A stretch of 9,701 bases of DNA from Pseudomonadota bacterium (GTDB lineage: Bacteria; Desulfobacterota; Syntrophia; Syntrophales; UBA5619), in assembly GCA_018819165.1 (NCBI GenBank), contig JAHJQP010000011.1, positions 1 through 9,701 on the forward strand. The letters are read 5' to 3'. The translations under genes and the position numbers were made by a program. Positions 1-6,266 of the stretch are shown piece by piece. Within the stretch, counting starts at the first letter, position 1, and each line of letters begins with the position of its first letter. The notes beneath the pieces are model-generated. The model made no database searches. It saw nothing but the letters and a program-made list of their open reading frames with translations, and was not told the DNA's origin.

Positions 1-39
1 AAAAAATTAAGAGGGGGGAGAACAAAGGGCGCAGCAAAG

Positions 40-948
40 GTGAACGCTACGAACGGCAACCATCCGCAAATCTGCAGGCAGAATATCGGGGATGCGGAGA
101 TCTCTTATCTCCTCTATGAGGGTGAGGGTCCACCCCTGATTTTCCTCCACGCCACAGGCTTCCAGCCCTGGCTCTGGCATCCCCTTGCTCGGGACCTCGC
201 CGGCGCTTACCGTATCATTGCCCCCTGCTTCTGCAATCACCGCGAGTCAGATCCGGAAAACGGGGGGCTCAGCTGGGCGACCCTGGCGGAGGATACCATC
301 CGCCTCTGCGACGCCCTGCAGTTAACAAGGCCTTTTCTGGTAGGCCATTCCATGGGGGCGACGGTGCACATGATCGCCAACGCCTTCTACGGACTCCCGG
401 CGGCGGGCATGGTCCTCATCGAGCCCATCCTCCTCCCCCGGGAATTCTACCTGGGCCATATGCGTGTTGACGAGTATCCTCTCGCCGCCAGGGCAATCAA
501 GCGGACCAACTTCTGGCGCGACCGGGACGAGGCCATGGCCTATCTCCGCTCCCGCGCCCTGTTTCAGGGATGGGACGAGGAGATGCTGGAGCTCTACATC
601 AACCATGGCATGACCGGCGGGGAAAATGGGGGGCTCCGGCTCGTCTGCAGTCCCCGGCGGGAGGCTGCTCTCTTCATGGGGGGGAGGCAGTTCGACCCCT
701 GGCCCCTCCTCCCAAAAGTTTCCTGCCCAGTTCTCATCGTCGAAGGGGAAAAGAGCAAAAACAAGGGCTTCATCGATCTCGACCGTATCCAATCCCTTAT
801 CCCGAACTGCGAACGCCGCCTGGTGAAAGACGCCGGCCATCTGATCCCCATGGAACGTCCCCGGGAGGTTACCCTCCTCATCCGGGAATTCTTCAGCGCC
901 CCGCGGCTGGAGGAAAAGGGGCCGGTCAGTAGGTCGATCCGCCAGTAG
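40..948 (+). CDS. alpha/beta hydrolase fold protein
   Basis: A 302-residue protein of the alpha/beta hydrolase superfamily, predicted cytoplasmic since no signal peptide is visible. The nucleophile elbow is clear: GHSMG with Ser104. The late histidine is His267 in DAGHLIPMERP. The oxyanion strand reads LIFLHATGF (residues 33-41), where many relatives have HG. The acid residue is uncertain: the strand VLIVEGEKS (about 232-240) has Ser where relatives often have Asp (GEKD), so Asp or Glu nearby may serve instead. Length is normal for the family. The substrate cannot be inferred; esterase, lactonase or C-C hydrolase activity are all possible. The start is taken as GTG at 40. It has only a weak nearby purine run; the strong purine run at 11-20 is too far upstream. 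The frame stays open to base 1, so a start outside the window is not excluded. Confidence 0.85.
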   Translation: MNATNGNHPQICRQNIGDAEISYLLYEGEGPPLIFLHATGFQPWLWHPLARDLAGAYRIIAPCFCNHRESDPENGGLSWATLAEDTIRLCDALQLTRPFLVGHSMGATVHMIANAFYGLPAAGMVLIEPILLPREFYLGHMRVDEYPLAARAIKRTNFWRDRDEAMAYLRSRALFQGWDEEMLELYINHGMTGGENGGLRLVCSPRREAALFMGGRQFDPWPLLPKVSCPVLIVEGEKSKNKGFIDLDRIQSLIPNCERRLVKDAGHLIPMERPREVTLLIREFFSAPRLEEKGPVSRSIRQ

Positions 949-1051
949 CATTCGCAGGATGAATCACACGATTTTGCAGCCAGGGAAGCCCGGGCAGGCC
1001 GGGGTTCCGGCAGAGCGGGATCTAATCTTTAGCGAAAAGGAGGAAGCAGAC

Positions 1052-1126
1052 ATGGCAAAGGCCAAGGCCAAGGCGGCCGCAAAGGCTAAACCGGCAGGGA
1101 AAAAGCCGGCGCGGGCGAAGAAGTGA
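1052..1126 (+). CDS. 24-residue Lys/Ala-rich basic microprotein (putative)
   Basis: A short ORF starts with ATG at 1052 and stops with TGA at 1124-1126. A perfect AGGAGG lies at 1038-1043, eight bases before the start, the best ribosome site in this part of the window. The peptide begins MAKAKAKAAAKAKP and ends KKPARAKK. Apart from Met it contains only Ala, Lys, Pro, Gly and Arg, with no acidic residue. Such composition resembles the tails of bacterial histone H1-like and other DNA-condensing proteins, but at 24 residues it could equally be a nucleic-acid-binding peptide, a decayed repeat tail or non-functional. It lies about 100 bases after the hydrolase on the same strand; the gap at 949-1051 holds only a small GC hairpin (998-1011) and no clear promoter. 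Translation is plausible; function is unknown. Confidence 0.45.
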   Translation: MAKAKAKAAAKAKPAGKKPARAKK

Positions 1127-1156
1127 TCCTGCTCCCGATCATGGTAAAACCGTTCA

Positions 1157-1189
1157 CCGGGGGCCTGTCTGGATGGATCAGGCTCCCGG
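1157..1189. terminator. hairpin between convergent genes, possible weak bidirectional terminator
   Basis: CCGGGGGCCTG (1157-1167) pairs with CAGGCTCCCGG (1179-1189) over 11 base pairs with one G-T wobble, around an 11-base loop. It lies between the end of the plus-strand microprotein ORF (1126) and the end of the minus-strand transglutaminase gene (1202), as a terminator would. No T tract follows on the plus strand; on the minus strand only a four-T run lies about ten bases downstream. It is therefore at best a weak intrinsic terminator. Confidence 0.4.
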
Positions 1190-1201
1190 CGAAGGGAACG
1201 A

Positions 1202-2908
1202 CTATTTCACCGTCCGGCCGCTGAGCCGGTAATTGAATTCATAATTGAGGGCGCCGCTCCAATCCTGCGCGAAAACACCCTTGTAGCGGGTGCCATGCAC
1301 GGGGCCGACCGGCTTGCCGTAGGTATAAAACCAGTTGACGACGGGACTCCCTGAGAATCCGAGGGCGATCCAGTAGGCGCCCGGCATGAGGACGGGGTTC
1401 TCCCGGCTGAAATCGAAATCGACCCACCGATAACCCGGTCGCGTGGAGATCTCATCGAGATTTACGAGGGCGCTCGCCCCGATCAGGGGGCCTGGTTTTC
1501 CGTCCCGGTCCGCAAAAAGATCCACCCAGAGCCACCCGCCCCCCCCGAAGTTGTGGAGGGCGAGTCCCACCTTATCCAGCCGGAGAGGCTTTTGCAATAT
1601 GACCACCTGGGCGTACTGGGTCAGGTTGGTGGTCACATATTCGGCGGTCTCCACGAGGAAATTGCGGGGCATCTCGAAGGCGTCGCCGCCGGTCGAGCGG
1701 GTTACCCGAGGAAAGGCAAAATCGACATCCTCGGGAAACTCCAGATTGCCGTAGACAAAGGGCAGCTCGTAGAGGAAGGCGCGCTTCTCGGCCTCGGTAT
1801 ATACGGGCGGGGGCGGGAGGGGTTTGATCGCCAGCGGCTGGAATGACGCCCGGACGGACGGGCAGAGGAGGAGGTTCCGGGGTCCGTAGGCTTCCCGGTT
1901 GCCCCGGAGGCTGACATGATCCTTCAGGAAGTCAGCGCTGAGGGTCTCCTGGAGCCTGGGTTTCATGACGGCGTTCGGGGCCTGGGTCCAGCGGAGCAGG
2001 CCGTCGTTTTTTGTTTCGTTATTGTCAACGCCCACCTCGACGCGGATGAAACGGCTGGAAACGAAGAGTTCGGAGTTCTGGGGATCGAAAGGCACCCACC
2101 CGAGATCGGGGAACCAGACCTCGATCCAGGAGTGCCGCCCCTGGCCCATCTTGAAGGTCATCACCCCCTGCTGCCAGGCCACGTCGAAGGGCCGGTTCAG
2201 GGTCATGCCGTTGACGATCCGGACGGGAATGCCGACAGCCCGGAGGAGCGCAGCGCTCAGGTGGGAGAAATTCTGGCAGTTCCCCTTTCCCGATTCCAGT
2301 GAGTAAAGGGCATCGTAATTCAAGGGGGGATTGACGTAGGAGATGTGATCCACCACCCAGGAGATCAACCGCTGGACGGCGTCGAACTGGGTGGCGACCC
2401 CCCGTGTCAGGTCGCCCGCCAGAGCGCGGATTTGCGGATGATCGGACTGGACCTGTTCCGTCGCCCGAAGATAATCCCTGAGGTCGCCTGTGACCGCCCC
2501 CAGCGGAAAGGGGGCGGTCGTCTCGATCGTCTCGAGGCCCGTGGTATTGACCGCATTGACTGTCAGCCTGACGTCGATGAAAGCGGGGGAGCCATTCCAG
2601 GCGGCGGTGATGATCCTGTTTCCCCGGCCGTCCTCCGTCTTTTTCTGCTCATCGGGGCGGGGGACGAAGGCGAGATCGACGTCCCGGACCTCCTGGCGGA
2701 AGGTGGGCGACTTGAAGCTCTCCGGTATGACGACGCTCAGCGTGGTCTCCCTGACGCCCGTCCCGCCGGTGATCCTCTCCCGCAGTTCGTAGCGGATCTC
2801 CGCCCTCATATCGCCCCGGATCGTGTAGTTCTCCGCCCGGGCGGGGAGAGCCCATGAAAGGATTGCACTGAGAATCACACCAAAAATCGCACCGAGCAGC
2901 CTTTTCAT
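1202..2908 (-). CDS. secreted transglutaminase-like cysteine protease/transferase with C-terminal beta-sandwich
   Basis: A 568-residue exported protein. The N-terminus (MKRLLGAIFG..., cleavage likely after Ala-Arg-Ala25) is a typical signal peptide. Residues about 26-160 are beta-rich. The transglutaminase-like core follows, with the triad Cys211 (GKGNCQNF), His259 (GRHSWIEVWF) and Asp275 (PFDPQN). After a Pro-rich linker near 362-371, residues about 420-568 form a Gly/Trp-rich beta-sandwich resembling the 'choice-of-anchor' or carbohydrate-binding domains of secreted proteins. Family members act as papain-like peptidases, deamidases or cross-linkers; the substrate here is unknown and is probably periplasmic or cell-surface. 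The start at 2908 is chosen because AAGGAG sits six bases upstream and the signal peptide follows at once; the open frame to 3085 has no such support. It is the second gene after the PK-like gene, 173 bases away. Confidence 0.85.
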   Translation of the reverse strand: MKRLLGAIFGVILSAILSWALPARAENYTIRGDMRAEIRYELRERITGGTGVRETTLSVVIPESFKSPTFRQEVRDVDLAFVPRPDEQKKTEDGRGNRIITAAWNGSPAFIDVRLTVNAVNTTGLETIETTAPFPLGAVTGDLRDYLRATEQVQSDHPQIRALAGDLTRGVATQFDAVQRLISWVVDHISYVNPPLNYDALYSLESGKGNCQNFSHLSAALLRAVGIPVRIVNGMTLNRPFDVAWQQGVMTFKMGQGRHSWIEVWFPDLGWVPFDPQNSELFVSSRFIRVEVGVDNNETKNDGLLRWTQAPNAVMKPRLQETLSADFLKDHVSLRGNREAYGPRNLLLCPSVRASFQPLAIKPLPPPPVYTEAEKRAFLYELPFVYGNLEFPEDVDFAFPRVTRSTGGDAFEMPRNFLVETAEYVTTNLTQYAQVVILQKPLRLDKVGLALHNFGGGGWLWVDLFADRDGKPGPLIGASALVNLDEISTRPGYRWVDFDFSRENPVLMPGAYWIALGFSGSPVVNWFYTYGKPVGPVHGTRYKGVFAQDWSGALNYEFNYRLSGRTVK

Positions 2909-3007
2909 CTCCATCTCCTTGCTCAGGCGGATGCAGAAGACCTCCGCCGGACAGGCCGGTGGTTCAGGGTTGAAGCATAATCCGAGAACATGAAGAAATG
3001 AAAACAT

Positions 3008-3021
3008 CTCTTTGCAAAGAG
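3008..3021. promoter_or_regulatory. perfect 14-bp palindrome upstream of transglutaminase gene
   Basis: CTCTTTGCAAAGAG is a perfect palindrome in the 173-base spacer between the PK-like stop (3082) and the transglutaminase start (2908). A perfect dyad without loop suits a dimeric repressor or activator site better than an RNA hairpin. A GC-rich imperfect inverted repeat (2944-2950 with 2956-2962) lies nearer the ribosome site. No convincing -35/-10 pair was found in the spacer. Confidence 0.4.
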
Positions 3022-3046
3022 GCGAAAAATATCCCACGCCCCGGTG

Positions 3047-3067
3047 AAGAGCATTTTCGAGGCTCTT
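3047..3067 (-). terminator. short hairpin just after PK-like gene
   Basis: AAGAGC (3047-3052) and GCTCTT (3062-3067) form a 6-bp stem with a 9-base loop, 14 bases past the stop codon of the PK-like gene on the minus strand. No T run follows directly; a TTTTT lies about 20 bases further. It may be an attenuator or mRNA 3'-end stabiliser rather than a full terminator. Confidence 0.25.
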
Positions 3068-3081
3068 AATGCACGGGGGGC

Positions 3082-3672
3082 TCACAAATTCGCCGGTTTG
3101 CAGATCACCTCTTTGACCTTCAGATCGAAAATATGGGAGCTCGTGGCCGGCCGCAGGACGAGGGCCGTATCCGCCCCCTTCCCGGACCCGCCGATAGCAA
3201 TCACGTCCTCATCGGTCCGGATGAGCCCCGCATCGGCGGCCATCAGGGCGATCTCGACGGCTACCTTCGTCCCCTGGCCGAAGGTCCGGAGAGTAAATGC
3301 CATGATCTCATCGATCTGATACGTGCCGACTTTGTTTCTCACACCGCGTCCGACGCCGCCGAAGGCGTGGGCGCAGGTCAGGATCTCCACTCCTTGCTCC
3401 TGGAGCGCCCGGCGGTCCTCTTCGCTCAACTCCTGGACATTGGGTTCTGCAAAACCCGTCACATGCGTGACGGCGATGATCCTGGCCGACGGAGCGAATA
3501 TTTTCCGCGCCGCAAAGGCGGTTCGGCCGGTGCACGATGCCACGACCACCCGGCCGATGGTGAGCTCTTTGGCCCGCCGGCCGGCGGCCTCAAGGACGGC
3601 CCCGGTATTGGCGGGACCGGGTTTCGTGAAGTACCGGCAGGGTACCTCCCGGAACAAGTCGTTTGCTTCCAT
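3082..3672 (-). CDS. free-standing pyruvate kinase C-terminal (alpha/beta) domain-like protein
   Basis: A 196-residue cytoplasmic protein matching the C-terminal alpha/beta domain of pyruvate kinase (PK_C), without the catalytic TIM barrel. Seen in order: a helix with NTGAVLEAAGRRAKEL, a strand then the loop VVVASCTGRTAFAARKIF (equivalent to the region that binds phosphate effectors in pyruvate kinase), the strand RIIAVTHVTG, and the final VIAIGGSGKGADTALVLRP. In pyruvate kinase this domain holds the allosteric site; stand-alone versions occur in anaerobes and their role is not established. The start at 3672 has AGGAGG nine bases upstream. The longer frame to 3735 would begin inside the -10 box of the promoter at 3731-3760, so it is rejected. 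It is the first gene of a likely two-gene unit with the transglutaminase. An effector-sensing or nucleotide-binding role is inference. Confidence 0.8.
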   Translation of the reverse strand: MEANDLFREVPCRYFTKPGPANTGAVLEAAGRRAKELTIGRVVVASCTGRTAFAARKIFAPSARIIAVTHVTGFAEPNVQELSEEDRRALQEQGVEILTCAHAFGGVGRGVRNKVGTYQIDEIMAFTLRTFGQGTKVAVEIALMAADAGLIRTDEDVIAIGGSGKGADTALVLRPATSSHIFDLKVKEVICKPANL

Positions 3673-3730
3673 CTCTTCTAACCTCCTGATTCTGAGAAAA
3701 CGGAGTGATGTCCCGACGACGTCGAAGTTT

Positions 3731-3760
3731 ATCATAAAAGAACAGGGCGATTCGTGTCAA
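3731..3760 (-). promoter_or_regulatory. sigma70-type promoter for PK-like/transglutaminase unit
   Basis: On the minus strand a perfect -35 TTGACA (3760-3755) is followed after 18 bases by TATGAT (3736-3731). This places the transcript start near 3724, giving a leader of about 50 bases before ATG 3672. It separates the PK-like gene from the cytochrome unit upstream. Confidence 0.7.
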
Positions 3761-3781
3761 TCATTATTGGGCGGAATCATC

Positions 3782-3957
3782 TCAGTTAAAGGAGCAGGCC
3801 GCGGAGGAAATAATGAGAACAAAGATTACGGTGCCGAAGATGAAAAAGACAACAACCGTCGCTTGCGGCGGTCGTTCAAGTCCATATCTGGATAGGGCGG
3901 AATGAGGCTTATCATATTGAAGAAATACCCCATTGTGTCGTTCCTATTCTCAGGCAT
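3782..3957 (-). pseudogene. small single-TM membrane protein gene interrupted by a -1 frameshift
   Basis: ATG at 3957 follows AAGGAGG (3968-3962) with four bases between. The open frame runs to TAA at 3826-3828, giving 43 residues that end in a Ser-rich tail after the basic run RRKRR (30-34). The -1 frame takes over at a T5 run (minus-strand complement of 3843-3847) and encodes FIFGTVIFVLIISSAACSFN, then stops with TGA at 3782-3784. That frame has no start codon and no ribosome site of its own. Joined at the T run, the product would be 58 residues: a soluble N-terminus, five basic residues, then one transmembrane helix, consistent with the positive-inside rule. The simplest reading is a one-base deletion or sequencing error; translational slippage is the alternative. 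It lies 48 bases after the cytochrome stop and probably shares its transcript. The family is not recognised. Confidence 0.5.
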
Positions 3958-4005
3958 GCCTCCTCCTTGCTTCTTTTATGCTGTATTTCCTGCCCGACAG
4001 CGCGT

Positions 4006-5856
4006 CTAATGCGGCGCGGCCAAAAAGGTATAAAGCATCATGAACAGCAGGGCAATCCCCAGGAAAAGGGCCAAAAAGCCGAATCCCTTGAAGAAGAAGT
4101 CGAAGAAAACGCCGCTTCCCTTCTTAACCTTGATCTGCCCGGTGATCCCTTCCCGTTCGTAGCGCTGCCACTGATCGCGACGTTCTTCTATTAACTCATG
4201 TTTCGATATCTGACCGTTAAAAATGACAAAGTCCATGGGAAATTTCTCGGGGCGGAAGTGGGTATTGAAGAAATGCACCGTAAAGATGAATCCCGTGGCA
4301 AGCAGGGCCTCCTCGGAATGGACGATGGTCGCCACGTTGAACATCCAGCCGGGCAGGAAAAAGCCGAAAAACTCCGGGAACCAGAGCATCAGGCCGGAGC
4401 CGCCGATGGCGAACATGCCCCAGAAAACCGCCAGAAAATCGAACTTCTCCCAGTAGCTCCAACGCTCAAAGGTGGGTTTCGGCCCCTTGAAAAAAAACCA
4501 CCGCATCATGGCTGTTATATCTCTGATATCCCGCGGATTGGGACAGAGGGAGTCGGGACCGAGCATTCGTTCCATCCAGTTCCCCGGTATATCCTTTCTG
4601 ATGAATAGAAAATGGATGCACATGGCATTAGCCGAAAGGAAGTAAACAAAGGTAATTACAGCGCATATTCTGTGGATCAGAGCGGCGTTGGCGGTGCCGC
4701 CGTACAGCGCCATGAGAAACTTTGACAGTTCCTGATCGCTGAACTTAAGCGGCAATCCGGTCAGGGCGAGACCGAGGAAACTGACAATGACCAGGATATG
4801 CAGGATGATGTGGCGGGTGTTGAAACGGCGGTACTGCTTGAAGCCGTCGGGCGTATGGCCGATAGCCCCTTCCGTAAGAAGCGCCGCTTTTTCCCGGTTT
4901 TCTATAAATCCACGGTACATCCATAGGAGCGTATGCACCCAGAAGACGGAGAATGTGCTGACCAAAAGACCGACCATGAGAATGAAGGTCCAGTAAAGCA
5001 GCGGATATTTTTTTCTGTCCGTATGTTCACCGTGGGCATAGAATTTCGTAAACATTGAAGTGGCTTGTTTATGGCACTGTTTGCACGTAGCGACAAGATT
5101 GTCGGGATGGACCGTGGAAAGGGGGTCTGATGCCTTCAGTACAGAATGAGCCGTATGGCAATCGGAACAGCCGGCGACCTTTTCCGGATAACCGAGCCGA
5201 TAGTTTTTCCCGTGATAACTCTCCATATAAGTCGTGGTAGCCACATTGAAGACACTGTTTCGCTTCATCATCTCCTCGTTACTGTGGCATCTCAGGCAGA
5301 CTTTGGTATGGAATACCCGGTCGGTATGGAACTTTGGGTCATTCATGGGCTTGATATCATGAAGATTATGGCAATCATGACAGGCGGCGGAATCTTGATT
5401 GCCTGCCGCCACCTTTTTGCCGTGAATGAATTGCCGGTAACCGGCCTCGTGGTCATGACACTGGATGCACTTGGCGACGACAATGCGTTTATCCTTTTTC
5501 CAGTAACGGTGCGTGTGTATATCGGTGTGGCAATCGGCGCATTGCACATCCTTCTGGATATGCACACTGGCATAATGCTCGGCATTTTCCTTTTTGTGGC
5601 AGCGTTCACACCTGACCTTCTCCATTTTGATTTCACCTTTCACGTGTCTGGAAAGGTCGGTAAGCTGGATATGGCAGCTGTTACAGCCATTTTTACCGTG
5701 AACGGAAACGACAAAAGAAGCGGCGGAGATCTTGTCGCCGTGGCAGCCGAGGCAGGTGGCCGGATCAATGGCCATACCCTGCTCAGCCCACAGGGGATAA
5801 GCAGACAGCAGGACAAGCAAGATCACGAATGCAATGCGGGGAAACATTTTCAACAT
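4006..5856 (-). CDS. nine-heme c-type / diheme b-type fusion cytochrome (CbcL-like)
   Basis: A 616-residue inner-membrane cytochrome. The signal peptide ends at about Ala24 (PLWA/EQG). The periplasmic part has nine CxxCH heme c sites, starting at Cys35, 58, 83, 106, 130, 159, 187, 230 and 258. The C-terminal half has six predicted membrane helices (about 288-314, 349-368, 392-418, 472-499, 507-531 and 588-613). Candidate b-heme ligands include His349, His353, His395, His415, His513 and His528, as in HydC/FdnI-type cytochrome b. This fusion layout matches CbcL of Geobacter, a quinol-oxidising cytochrome of extracellular electron transfer; the equivalence is inferred from architecture only. The start at 5856 has AGGAGG six bases upstream and leads directly into the signal peptide, so the longer frame to 6003 is rejected. 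The gene is less GC-rich than its neighbours. A small membrane ORF follows on the same strand. Confidence 0.88.
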   Translation of the reverse strand: MLKMFPRIAFVILLVLLSAYPLWAEQGMAIDPATCLGCHGDKISAASFVVSVHGKNGCNSCHIQLTDLSRHVKGEIKMEKVRCERCHKKENAEHYASVHIQKDVQCADCHTDIHTHRYWKKDKRIVVAKCIQCHDHEAGYRQFIHGKKVAAGNQDSAACHDCHNLHDIKPMNDPKFHTDRVFHTKVCLRCHSNEEMMKRNSVFNVATTTYMESYHGKNYRLGYPEKVAGCSDCHTAHSVLKASDPLSTVHPDNLVATCKQCHKQATSMFTKFYAHGEHTDRKKYPLLYWTFILMVGLLVSTFSVFWVHTLLWMYRGFIENREKAALLTEGAIGHTPDGFKQYRRFNTRHIILHILVIVSFLGLALTGLPLKFSDQELSKFLMALYGGTANAALIHRICAVITFVYFLSANAMCIHFLFIRKDIPGNWMERMLGPDSLCPNPRDIRDITAMMRWFFFKGPKPTFERWSYWEKFDFLAVFWGMFAIGGSGLMLWFPEFFGFFLPGWMFNVATIVHSEEALLATGFIFTVHFFNTHFRPEKFPMDFVIFNGQISKHELIEERRDQWQRYEREGITGQIKVKKGSGVFFDFFFKGFGFLALFLGIALLFMMLYTFLAAPH

Positions 5857-5967
5857 GCTGATCCTCCTGCAAAACAGAAATTTAAAGAGACATGGCAGTG
5901 CAAAACATGTTGCGTTAGGAGCAGTTCCTGTGCGGTGAATTTGATATAGCTGCGCTATGGTAAAAGT

Positions 5968-5987
5968 CATGTACCCCCTAATACATG
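5968..5987. promoter_or_regulatory. inverted repeat CATGTA-N8-TACATG, possible operator upstream of cytochrome gene
   Basis: Perfect 6-bp arms separated by eight bases lie 112 bases upstream of the cytochrome start. The dyad is flanked by direct copies of GGTAAAA (5959-5965 and 5992-5998), 33 bases or about three helical turns apart. A second small dyad, ATAGC-TGC-GCTAT, is at 5946-5958. No convincing minus-strand -35/-10 pair was found here. The dyad suits a dimeric regulator; which one is unknown. Confidence 0.4.
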
Positions 5988-6050
5988 GGAAGGTAAAAAG
6001 CAATAAAAATTTCTCTTCGGTGCTGTCACTATCCGATTTAGCCTTTTGGG

Positions 6051-6096
6051 CCGCTTTAATCTGTTGTCAACAAATAGAAATTGTCCGCTTTAATCT
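6051..6096. repeat. 12-bp direct repeat CCGCTTTAATCT, two copies 34 bases apart
   Basis: Copies at 6051-6062 and 6085-6096; the second ends at the first base of the -35 box of the pilT promoter. The spacing is about three helical turns, which would put bound proteins on the same DNA face. Between them lies TGTTG-T-CAACA (6062-6072). An inverted pair TTGTC (6081-6085) / GACAA (6098-6102) overlaps the -35. Together these look like activator or repressor sites for the plus-strand pilus operon. Confidence 0.45.
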
Positions 6097-6124
6097 TGAC
6101 AAACAAACGGTCTTTCCCTATACT
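6096..6124 (+). promoter_or_regulatory. sigma70-type promoter of the pilT-pilU-receiver operon
   Basis: Perfect -35 TTGACA (6096-6101), a 17-base spacer, and -10 TATACT (6119-6124). Transcription should start near 6131, leaving a leader of about 135 bases before the PilT start at 6267. This also argues against translating the frame that is open upstream from 6081. Confidence 0.75.
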
Positions 6125-6140
6125 TTCGCCAATCGTGATG

Positions 6141-6183
6141 CCGGATATCCGACATGATCCGGCTGTTCGTGGGCACGTACGTG
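6141..6183 (+). promoter_or_regulatory. structured leader segment of the pilT mRNA
   Basis: Within the predicted 5' leader, CCGGAT (6141-6146) can pair with ATCCGG (6157-6162) around a 10-base loop, and CACGTACGTG (6174-6183) is a perfect 10-bp palindrome. No T run follows, so an intrinsic attenuator is not indicated. I compared the leader with the c-di-GMP (GEMM) riboswitch consensus from memory and did not find its core. Confidence 0.3.
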
Positions 6184-6266
6184 TTACGCTGAAATATCCC
6201 TCAAGACGGGAGAAGAACAGTGTTCTCGAGAGAGTCAAATCGCAAATATCCCCAAGGAGGTCATTC

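Noticed and set aside
322..951. 209-codon minus-strand open frame opposite the hydrolase
   Set aside because: It is antisense to a clear alpha/beta hydrolase with nucleophile and histidine motifs. It is Pro/Gly/Glu-rich with no domain, typical of an antisense shadow in GC-rich DNA.
2909..3085. 59-residue N-terminal extension of the transglutaminase
   Set aside because: It would bury the signal peptide and lacks a ribosome site, while ATG 2908 has AAGGAG six bases upstream.
5146..5949. 267-codon plus-strand open frame opposite the cytochrome gene
   Set aside because: It lies antisense to the region with the signal peptide and the heme-binding motifs. The minus strand has a good ribosome site, signal peptide and nine CxxCH motifs; the plus frame has no recognisable domain.
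5957..6157. 66-codon plus-strand ORF in the divergent intergenic region
   Set aside because: There is no ribosome site, the pilT promoter lies inside it, and the translated sequence shows no domain or coherent membrane segment.
6081..6266. N-terminal extension of PilT to base 6081
   Set aside because: It would start upstream of the TTGACA/TATACT promoter and has no ribosome site. ATG 6267 has AAGGAGG at ideal spacing and gives the normal PilT N-terminus.
6131..6266. c-di-GMP riboswitch in the pilT leader
   Set aside because: The leader is of suitable length and the CACGTACG stretch looked suggestive, but the conserved GEMM core and tetraloop receptor were not found by eye.
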